A stretch of 64,000 bases of DNA, taken from NCBI GenBank assembly GCA_964019055.1, contig OZ025207.1, positions 21,904,117-21,968,116 of the forward strand, given 5' to 3'. Made by a program: the position numbers and the translations under genes. Below the pieces are notes generated by a model. That model was given only the letters and a program-made list of their open reading frames with translations. It was not told the origin of the DNA and made no database searches. This stretch comes from Anthopleura xanthogrammica (Eukaryota; Cnidaria; Anthozoa; Actiniaria; Actiniidae). Positions 56,501-64,000 of the stretch are shown piece after piece (positions within the stretch are counted from its first letter, which is position 1; the number at the start of each line of letters is the position of its first letter).

Positions 56501-57386
56501 CCCACCCAAAGGCAAAGTCCTGGCTACACTCCTGTCGCACACTCACTTGTTTTGACTTCTCTCAAGTAGCTTATAAGGTTTTATATATTTTGAATTTGAA
56601 TTTTAAAATTACCTTAAAATGGAGGGATAGGGTAGGGAATGAGGATTGCATTGAATATTTGATGTGTTAAATTGGTATTTGGAACAAGTCTTCAATTGCA
56701 AATATTTCTTGTAGAAGATCAATGAAATACTTAAAGTGTACAGAAAAAGATGGAAGAAAAAATGTTCCCTGAACCTCTCCCTTCCCACCTCCCCTAGCTA
56801 TAGGACCAGTTGTCATCCAATCATGGTCAACCAGCTGGCCTCCATGCAGGGCCCTACATTGTAGCTTGGCCTATTTAAAGGTGCAGAAGTTTCGATAGTC
56901 ATAGAAAAATCATTATGAAAAGGGGGTATAATAACAGCTTACGAGCTTTAATAATTTAACCCACCTGTATGGAACACGTACTGTGACCAGTGATGACACC
57001 GTTGGGAATGGTGTAGGAATATTCAACTGGTCACCACTCCATGAAACATGTGCTTTACAGTAATATTTCAAGAAGTGATTCACACCAAGAGAACAAGCGA
57101 CTCCTGTGGTTCCTTTGATAAACAGCTTGGAGCCATGAGACTGATATTCAAACATGTCCAGGTTGGCATTTCCACTCAGGCTTGGATCAACTGTAATGTG
57201 GAAATAGGAAGTGTATTCTGGAAGGAGTCTTGAGATCAGATCTCTGACGGCTTGTTCTTGTACGATTGGACTCGCGTGACTTTTAATATGAGCATAATCG
57301 TTCAATAGATCCTCAATTGCCCTTGAAGATACAACAATACAGCAATAGCAAAGCGTTAGAAGGAGGAGAAACTGTTTGGAATACAT
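50538..57386 (-). CDS. NAGLU: Alpha-N-acetylglucosaminidase (lysosomal, GH89), seven exons
   Basis: Removes terminal alpha-linked N-acetylglucosamine during lysosomal heparan sulfate breakdown. Minus-strand exons: 57386-56965, 56008-55790, 54535-54271, 53743-53497, 53108-52947, 52552-52156, 51090-50538. All borders are GT-AG and the joined frame is 754 codons plus stop, close to the vertebrate length. The N-terminus [20 protein letters not shown] is a signal peptide. Landmarks in order are [73 protein letters not shown] and [20 protein letters not shown]. The two glutamates that are catalytic in the family (in TFNEM and APEG) are both present. The start was chosen at 57386 because the longer frame upstream runs into a MITE (57488-57620). 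Intron 6 is a minisatellite, and other introns hold MITEs and a SINE. The last exon has a near-copy at 59569-60121. Confidence 0.95.
51165..52090. repeat. Trinucleotide-periodic minisatellite filling NAGLU intron 6
   Basis: About 0.9 kb of imperfect units of roughly 39-66 bp, for example 51 bp, built from GATGATGGCAATGATGGTGG and GACAATGATGCTGCTGCA. Every unit length is a multiple of three, so most frames on both strands stay open. Those frames give Met/Val-rich, Ile/Thr-rich or Ser/Pro/Ala-rich translations without family resemblance. The array occupies nearly all of the 1,065 bp intron between exons 52552-52156 and 51090-50538. Confidence 0.9.
53249..53382. mobile_element. MITE family B, copy 1 (NAGLU intron)
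   Basis: The ends TAGACCCCTTTCACATGACG and GACATGCTGCAAGGGGTCTA are mirrored, with AATTTTGAGGACAGAACAA paired to TTGTTTTGTCATCCAAATT. Sister copies are at 57488-57620 and 58932-59066. Confidence 0.8.
53972..54205 (+). repeat. tRNA-derived SINE in NAGLU intron, antisense to the gene
   Basis: A box A-like TTAGCTTGGTTGGGCACTGG and a box B-like TGTGTTCAAGCCTCAG are correctly spaced. A body with CTTGAACACTCACGGTTTTT follows, ending in an AT-rich tail (ATTTATTAATTTAATC). It is a different subfamily from 1690-1911. Confidence 0.6.
55258..55448. mobile_element. MITE with GGGGCGGATCCAGG ends (NAGLU intron)
   Basis: The left GGGGCGGATCCAGGATTTTG and the right CCCCTCCCCTGGATCCACCC are inverted at the ends. 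The interior GTTCAGGGAGGGGTGCAG is partly mirrored by GGGTGTGCACCCCC. It is related to 9943-10095. Confidence 0.7.
56465..56510 (+). repeat. C-rich homopolymer tract in NAGLU intron
   Basis: A run of about twenty C residues followed by TCCCCCACCCACCC. It may be the edge of a degenerate poly-C element, but no mirrored G run was found nearby. Confidence 0.6.
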
Positions 57387-57487
57387 GTTTTGACTTCTGC
57401 ATGAAGCCGCCCGAAGCCGTAAGGACAAGTCACGGATGCTCGTCACATGACATTCCAACAAAGGAAGCCCGTCGGACAAGGGGCTTC

Positions 57488-57620
57488 GGACCCCTTGCAC
57501 GTGACGTCACAGCAGCTCATTTGGAGGACAAAACAAAAGAATTTCAATCTCCTGAGGATTGCAAACCAATTGTTTTGTCCTCCAAATTGAGCTACATTTT
57601 GAAGTGCTGCATGGGGTCTA
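57488..57620. mobile_element. MITE family B, copy 2, next to the NAGLU start
   Basis: The left GGACCCCTTGCACGTGACGT and the right AAGTGCTGCATGGGGTCTA are mirrored at the ends. The internal pair is ATTTGGAGGACAAAAC / GTTTTGTCCTCCAAATT. Confidence 0.8.
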
Positions 57621-57685
57621 TAGTTCCTCTTCAGTTTGAGCACTGCATTTCTTTCTTTCTTTCTATTCTGAGTTGACAGCCCTTG

Positions 57686-58229
57686 CCAGCTGATCTGAGA
57701 AAAAATGTTAGAGAATCGAGAAAATTTGCAAAACTGAGGTGTCACCCTTGATAGTGTCTGGCCTTTCACATTTCTTCTTGAAATTATGGATTTCCAGGCC
57801 GACAAATAAAAAAATAACGTTGTTAATAAGCGCTTCATAACAGTGTAACAATAATTAATGTTATTTATATTTTTATTGCAATGTTTTTATCTTTAGCTCG
57901 TGCCAGAAAGCGGCGCATCTAATAGGCATTGTGCATCAAAGCTCACAAAGCACTCTTGGAAAGTGAGTTCTTTAAAAATGTAACAAGGAAATCAAAGGAA
58001 CTATCAGAAAAAAATTCTCTGTTATTTTCGTCTGCTGAAATCCTTTTATTTCCATAAAAAAATGTTGAAGGAAAAATCATCAGATGAATTTTTAGCCAAA
58101 AAAGCGTAAGAACTTACTTTCCCATCATGCTTTGTGCTAGAATTTTGAGCTCATGCACAATGGCTATTAAATATGACACCTCAGTTTTGCAGTGACGTCA
58201 TTTCTACGTCACTATTTCAGATCTTCTGG
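57686..58229. mobile_element. MITE with CCAGCTGATCTGA ends, larger copy
   Basis: The left CCAGCTGATCTGAGAAAAAA and GCAAAACTGAGGTGTCA are mirrored by TGACACCTCAGTTTTGCAGT and TCAGATCTTCTGG. It also has the TGACGTCATTTCTACGTCAC palindrome. About 540 bp with a non-coding interior; family shared with 19605-19880. Confidence 0.7.
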
Positions 58230-58931
58230 TGTATTATGGATTGATGAGTGGAACCTGGCTGCATTTTTTTTCCTCATTTCCTTTTCGTCTGAATACGACT
58301 TCATAATCATTGGTTGATGAAGTGATAGCTCTGCGATATCACAGGGATGGCGGAGACGGGGGGAGGGGGCTGAGGGAAAATATTATATTTTCTTCAGAGT
58401 TCCGTATAAAAAAAAGATTCTAGACCCCACCCCTCCGCTCCCCTCCATGCAGGCACACCTTTTACGAGAATGAAAACTTAGTTTATCTTAGTTCGAGTTC
58501 CGTTTAAAAAAACATCATACCCCCTCGATCCCCTGCATCTTTAAAATATGTTCCGCTGTCCCAATGCAAAACAAATATAAACAACACCACCCGGCGGACA
58601 AATCTCAAATAACAAACAATACTTAGATGGTCATGGCTGACTGTAGTGACTTTTTCTAGGTTAGCATATACTCGAACCAGACAGTAGTAATTCATTATCG
58701 CAGTTTGAGTTCTTGTTTGGGATCAGATTTGAGTACAAAATCCAGGATCACACTTCCAGAGGTGGGTACCGGATACCCCCACCCCTCCTATGTGAATCAG
58801 GTTTCACCAGATATCATGTGTTTCGAACTCATCCCCAAATGATTGTTAGATGGTTTGGATGCTTCAAATGTATGTCAGAATCAATTTCGAAAACCACCAT
58901 GCCCACTGCGAAACGTTTAGCTACTGTCGAA

Positions 58932-59066
58932 TAGACCCCTAGCACTGGACGTCAGAGGGGCTCAATTTGGAGGAAACAACAAAAGAATTTTCATCTCCTG
59001 AGAATTGAAAACCAATTGTTTTGTCCTCCAAATTGAGCTCCATTCCGACGTGCTGCAAGGGGTCTA
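58932..59066. mobile_element. MITE family B, copy 3
   Basis: The left TAGACCCCTAGCACTGGACG and the right CGACGTGCTGCAAGGGGTCT are mirrored. The internal pair is AATTTGGAGGAAACAACA / TGTTTTGTCCTCCAAATT. Confidence 0.8.
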
Positions 59067-59568
59067 TAGAACACTGAGACATTTACTACTGAGCAGAATT
59101 ATATTCTATATAAATAATTTTATTACTTTTGAATAATTCTTATATATAATACAATTTTGTACAAAGCTGCTATGCTCTTTTTTAAAAGCCCAAATTCTAT
59201 AAATATTGATAAAATCTCTTTGAATTACAACGAAACCAAAGCAAATATATTAAAATTCACAAAATAAGTTTTGATTCTTAAATTGGTTCGTAGTTTGGAC
59301 TAAGCTTTTTGAATTGTACTGTACACCATTTGAACCTAGAAAATATTTCATATCCTATAAAGTAATTTATTTTACAATGAAACTTTAGCTTTTAGCTTTT
59401 AAAATTATTACATAACTTATTTCTATTTTAATAGAAAAATATTTTGAAATGAATAAACGAAAAATTAAAAAAAAATTGTTTCGAATTCTGGTAATTCTTA
59501 AAGTTCGTGGTTTGAACTGTATTTTACTTTGTACAAAATAGTAGCACACAAATGCGCCACTAACCAGC

Positions 59569-60121
59569 TTAGTTATTACCTAGGAATTCAGCATATTTCT
59601 GGTATATATGCTTGGCTACAGCAACACTGTCTCCCACAGGTTTGTCTGGATATCCTTCTCTTCCAACTGTCCATGCAGTCTCTTGAACCAGTAACTGTTT
59701 ACTGAATGCGTCATAATCAATTGTCTTGCCTTGAGAGACAGCTTCGTAGAGTTCTTTAATAAAAAGTACCCATCGAGGTCGATAATATGAACCAACCAAA
59801 CCATTCCACATCTTATTAGCATAGTCATCAATCTCCCCAGTAGGACCCCACAGGGTTACTTGATTACGTGCATTGTATTCATAAAGTGCAGCGTCATCTG
59901 GAGTGGTGGCCAATTCCTTTGCTGCATTCAGCCAGCGTCCCAGTAAGAAATGCTCATTGGTCAAGAGGAGAGTGTCCAGGTCTGCTAACAGTTCAATTAG
60001 CTTGGTGCCATTATGGAAGAGCTGTGACGCTTGCTTGGTTTTGTAGGCATTGATTATTCTGTTGTAGATTTCAGTGGCTATGAGGTGAAGAGATTCTCGT
60101 GTAACATCCACCAAATCATAT
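59569..60121 (-). CDS. Second copy of the NAGLU terminal exon (tandem gene end or orphan exon)
   Basis: This 553 bp block has the same length as NAGLU exon 7, a CAG acceptor before ATATGATTTGGTGGATGT, and the same stop. Its protein matches exon 7 of the complete gene. The first 45 or so residues differ at many positions (HLIATEIYNRIINAYKTKQ against [19 protein letters not shown]). From [17 protein letters not shown] onward only one residue differs (T for K in SQGKTIDY). It lies upstream of the complete gene on the same strand. No matching exon 6 is seen between 60121 and 61637, where a plus-strand gene starts. Either the rest of a second NAGLU lies beyond the window with that gene inside its intron, or only this exon was duplicated. 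Confidence 0.8.
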
Positions 60122-61637
60122 CTGTGTGAAAATTGTAAAAGGGCAATGTGAGCACGCAGTGTTCAAAATTTATGATTTCAGAGGTTCATGACGAAAGCTT
60201 TTGATGCCAGATTCCCATTTTGGCTTTAAGTTTTCTCAACATATAAGTGGCAAAAGTATGAAAATCAGTCACATCAAAAAAATGATTGATGGAAAAATTC
60301 ATGTGAATCGCTAATAAACCATTGGAGATGCCTTGCAACTCTTACTAAAGAATAATTCATTGGGATGGCAATACAACTCAGGTGTGTTAAGGCCTGACTC
60401 CAGCATGAAAACGAGGCTAAAATTTATTTTTCTTCTTTAGACTCGAACAGATCAATAGATATTGAAAATAATAATGACACATTATAATTGCATGTGTATA
60501 AAGTCTTTCGTACAATTTCGTTGCCATAGCAACCAACTCCTATTTTTAAATTCTGAATAATAATTGCTAAAAACAGGGTTACATTCAAAACAAAATGGGG
60601 AAACCTAAAGCACATTTAAATGTACCTTAGTCTTTTTTAATGTGTTGATATGTGATAAGTCGATCCAAAATTGCCTTTTAAGGCTGATACCAAGACAAAA
60701 AATCAAGCCAGAATGAAGAACAAATTCGGAAGTTTCGATAAACTGCATAGTTATCGAGCAATTTCTTCTAATTGCTCGAAAGAAAAGGTATCTGGACCAA
60801 GTTAAAAAGCAATTATGTGAAGAAGAACATCCCTTCTCGTAAGTAATTGAAAATTTTTAATCATCTGATGTGACCTAATGCTCCCCATTTGCGAATTTCC
60901 TTTGCTCCAATACTCATATTTGGATCGTCCGCCATTTTGCTTCACTTGCCTAAAGGAGACTGGAACCGAGTAGTCAAAATTTCCCTACGGGGGGACCGGA
61001 GGGGGTGTTCAATCTGTATTTAGTTTGGCCTTTTTTATCTTTCTCTTACCACCCCTAGGGGAAAAATTTGTACAAATTCAAAATGGCGGATGAAAACCTT
61101 CGACTTTTTTAGTTCTTTGTCAAGTAATTTTTCTTAAAACTTAGAATTATGCATGATATTACCAAAGTCTTTTGGTCATTTTATACCTATCGTATGGCCA
61201 AGTAAGTAAAGAAAATCATTAATAAAGGTTTTAGACAAACAAATTTGGATTAAAGTGAGGCCATGTTGAGTATATGTGTTGGAGATATCTTTTGTTGTTT
61301 TAATATAATGTCCCTCATTTTCTTCTTGTTCATTTGAGTTTTAGGCGGGAAAAGCTTCCCCACGCGCGTCAGATACTTAATAAAGCCTCAAATTATACAT
61401 CAATTCAACCAATTTGGTACTCAAGCAATCTACTTCTTTGGAAGACTTCAGCTGAAAAACAACTCTGATTATATAAGGTTCCTTTATTTCAAATAATTAT
61501 TATTATAGCTTCTGTCTTTTTGAAACACGTTTTTCAAACAAAAAGTATTGGTTTTCCTAATCAAGGCTTGAATTATATAGTTGATTAATTGCATACAGCT
61601 TCTTTAGAAGCTATTGTAGTGTGCAATCAACTATATA
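60122..61637. other. Intergenic region, no exon recognised
   Basis: AT-rich sequence without a NAGLU-like exon on the minus strand or any other recognisable domain. A short inverted pair (TTATATAGTTGATTAATTGC / GCAATCAACTATATAA, about 61571-61639) abuts the start codon of the following gene. Confidence 0.5.
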
Positions 61638-64000
61638 ATGTCTGTTAAAGTGGAATGTGCCTGGGCTAGGGTGTGCATTCGTGAAACTAAGAACTTGTGT
61701 TCTATCACAAAAGCCTTGAATGAAGGAAAAGCAAAGTTTGGTGCAAGAGTCTTGCAGGAAAGGTATAAACTTTACTGTGAACATTTCAAAGGCTATTCGA
61801 GGTTTGACATTACACGCTACGACTTCAATCGTGTTGCTAAGAAAATAGACGACCAAACTGTAAACTGGAGATGCAAAGAAGACAAGCAGTCTTATTTGTC
61901 TCGATTTGCAATGCAAAACTGGTTCGATCAAGGCAAAATAATGACCAACGAAACGAGAAAAGCACATTCATTAACAAATTGCAAGGCTTGTCAGCTCTAC
62001 AACTCAAAGTCCCAAGCAACATATCCAATGAAAAAGATGTGCAGGTTGGGAAAAGGAGGTCCCCTAAGTAATATTACTACTGATGCAAACAAGCATACAC
62101 TTCTTCCTGAAGGCTCAATTATAAGGGCAACAAAGAAACAGCTGAAGTCAGTTGGACAAGAAATCTATTCAACATATGATGAAAAATGTAAGAAAAACTT
62201 TGGAAAGACACTGAGTGAAATTCTGGTTCTTGTCCCAGAGGCTGGCCTTGAGAGAAAACTTTCCCCTGTTGAAAAAAGAAAACAGAAAAGGAATAAGCTC
62301 AGGCACACAAAGCGAGATCTTGAAAATAAGGTTTTAATTAAGAATGACACTGGTGTACACCTAAGCTCAAGGGATTCATACAGTGCAAGACAACAGAGAC
62401 GACTGGCAGAGTCTTTTGAAACACTAGATGAGGCAAGAGAAAGGGCCATAAAGACATCCCCAAAAGAAAGAGAGAGATCCCACATCCCTGCTTTAGGAAA
62501 CATAATAGGTGACATTGATCAGTTATTGATAGATGTTAAGTCATGGCCACATGGCCCTGTAAACTGGTCTGAACAAGCCAGAAAGTACAACATCCGGCAC
62601 AAGGGGCAAGACTCATCTCCTTCAAATACAGGCCAAATACTCAAGTCCTTCCTACAGAATACTCAAGGTGTCAATATGGCAAACTTTACCAATACTCAGG
62701 ATGGAACAAAAGGTAATTACAATTTATATAGCCAGTTCTAACAAGGTTGGATTCCCTGTGATGAGCATACAAAAATCTGGATAAAATTTAATCTGTTTTG
62801 CATTGAAGGTTAAAAATGAGGGTTAACTAAAACTATAAAACAATTAAAACAAATAAACAAACAAAAACAAACATACTGTATGTATGGATCAAACATACTG
62901 ATATTTCTTATCATATGACCAGACACTTAAATAAATGGATTGATTGATTGATTGATTGATATCACTTACAGGATTTCGTGTACGCCGAGCACTAAAGAAG
63001 CAGGAAGGAGGTGAAATATCTGTTCCAGTTGCACGCACAAATGAGAAGATCCGGGCATCAATCAAGAAGCTAATTGATGATGGAACATACGATGTTGGTG
63101 TACCTGTTGTTCAAAAAGAAATAGTTACATTAGCTCTGAGTAATGAGGGGGAAGTAATCCAGAAAACAACCAATGTCTCTGCAAGGAAAATTCCATTACA
63201 GCAGATTAGAACCGAAGCCCTTGATAGAAACAAGGACTTACTTAAAATAAGAGATGACAGTTTCTATGAAAATCTAACAAGAGAAGAAATAGTAGAAGAG
63301 CTGGAAAAAATTAATGAGGCAACCGGGGGTGATACTGAAGAATTGAGAGATCTATTGAAAACATTTCAGCAGCAAAGAAACTGGTTGATGTGGCATGACC
63401 ATTCAACTCTTTCAAACCATGGGCATATGCTATTCTGTGTAAGAGAACTTTATGACAATGCTATCCATCTAACTGCACAAGAATTGGCTGCTAAGACTGG
63501 AATAAACAATGTTGATGTCCAAGCCACAATAGAGGAGCCTCAGTTGTACATACTGGGTCCTAGTAGGTCAACTGTAGAAGACCAACTGCAATTTGTTCCT
63601 ACAAGGCAGGAAGATTTAAAAGAATTAAAAAGCAGTCTAAAAAGTGAATCTGGAGCAGAAATTAAAGATGTCATGAGATTTATGAATGGGGACAACCCAG
63701 CAGCAGAGATGGAAGATGGAACTCAGCATGGAGGTCACTATGGTTGTCCTGGTTGTGATGGCAACATCAATAGTAGCTACGATGTAGAATACTCCCTTCA
63801 GAGGAAATACAAATCACTAGAAGAAAAAAGAAATTTAATCCTGTCTGGTCCTGCTGGAAGAAAGGGCTCACTTCATCCATTCAAAGACTTGAAAGTCAAG
63901 GAGCTGAAAGCTGAGCTACGAGCTAGGGGCATGTCAGATGAAGGAAAAAAGGATGAACTGCAGAAAGATTTAGCAGAGGTACTAGGTGGAAGTACAAGGC
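61638..64000 (+). CDS. Large SAP-domain protein with HDHS...GHxH motif, uncharacterised, 3' end off window
   Basis: Exon 1 is 61638-62712 (358 codons and one base) and exon 2 is 62972 to the window end, with a GT-AG intron of 259 bp whose borders join K-G-F in frame. The N-terminal half is Lys/Arg-rich, with ACQLYNSKSQ near residue 118, LERKLSPVEKRKQKRNKLRH near 205-224 and, near the end of exon 1, WPHGPVNWSEQARKYNI, which looks like a small helix-turn-helix or winged-helix segment. Exon 2 has IPLQQIRTEALDRNKDLLKI, then WLMWHDHSTLSNHGHMLFCV, a possible zinc knuckle GHYGCPGCDGN, and a SAP-like motif (HPFKDLKVKELKAELRARGM) of the DNA-binding kind. I loosely recall HDHS..GHxH proteins as a multicopy, uncharacterised family in cnidarians and other marine invertebrates, possibly linked to mobile elements. 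Both exons are free of stops. Function is unknown. Confidence 0.75.

Larger units (their letters stand above)
57387..59568. other. Upstream flank of NAGLU, filled by three MITEs
   Basis: It contains MITE family B copies (57488-57620, 58932-59066) and the CCAGCTGATCTGA element (57686-58229). The first begins about 100 bp upstream of the NAGLU start codon and includes GTGACGTCAC, a CRE-like palindrome, so it may overlap the promoter. No TATA box was identified. 58230-58931 and 59067-59568 show nothing I can name. Confidence 0.55.

Noticed and set aside
62165..62515. 116-codon minus-strand ORF under the SAP gene
   Set aside because: It is the antisense shadow of the plus-strand exon, Ser/Leu/Phe-rich with no homology. 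The 118-codon ORF at 61611-61967 is rejected for the same reason.

Overview
The window is eukaryotic nuclear DNA. It is AT-rich, genes are split by GT-AG introns, and the intergenic space is packed with palindromic MITEs, tRNA-derived SINEs, LINE and Penelope fragments. Together with the gene content (an Rb-family pocket protein, NAGLU, a membrane-anchored MACPF protein and a SAP-domain protein of a type I loosely recall as multicopy in marine invertebrates), this points to an early-branching animal, most likely an anthozoan cnidarian such as a coral or sea anemone. That is an inference from family resemblance; no search was run.

Layout. (1) 3.0-16.7 kb, plus strand: 25 exons of a p107/p130-type retinoblastoma-like gene. 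The pocket A box, spacer, B box and C-terminus are complete, and the N-terminal exons appear to lie left of the window. The exons sum to a clean open frame of about 911 codons. (2) 16.7-25.4 kb: no convincing gene, but a dense series of inverted-repeat elements. (3) 25,446-30,634: a 5.2 kb element with about 650 bp terminal inverted repeats and a TA target duplication. It carries a decayed, intron-containing gene with PIN-nuclease-like acidic motifs and a C-terminal tesmin/TSO1-type CXC cluster. (4) 30.6-44.8 kb: a repeat graveyard. It holds a Penelope GIY-YIG fragment with a hammerhead-like core, a 2.2 kb palindromic element with a perfect 9 bp target duplication, a HARBI1-like transposase pseudogene, two TTAA-flanked palindromes, and a LINE broken by two nested insertions. 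(5) 44.9-46.6 kb, plus: an intact MACPF (perforin-fold) ORF with a C-terminal transmembrane helix. (6) 46.6-50.5 kb: more palindromic elements and a SINE. (7) 50.5-57.4 kb, minus: a complete seven-exon NAGLU gene (lysosomal alpha-N-acetylglucosaminidase, 754 codons) with both catalytic glutamates. Its last intron is almost entirely a 3-bp-periodic minisatellite. (8) 59.6-60.1 kb, minus: a second copy of the NAGLU terminal exon whose 3' three-quarters is nearly identical to the first copy while its 5' part has diverged, which suggests gene conversion. (9) 61.6 kb to the right edge, plus: a two-exon gene for a large protein with an HDHS...GHxH motif and a SAP domain, truncated by the window end.

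The cellular genes do not form an evident pathway: cell-cycle repression (RBL1), lysosomal heparan sulfate breakdown (NAGLU) and a probable defence or pore-forming protein (MACPF) are simply neighbours. The most unusual content is the PIN/CXC terminal-inverted-repeat element, the NAGLU exon duplication with a conversion-like boundary, and the number of independent palindromic element families whose target duplications can still be read.
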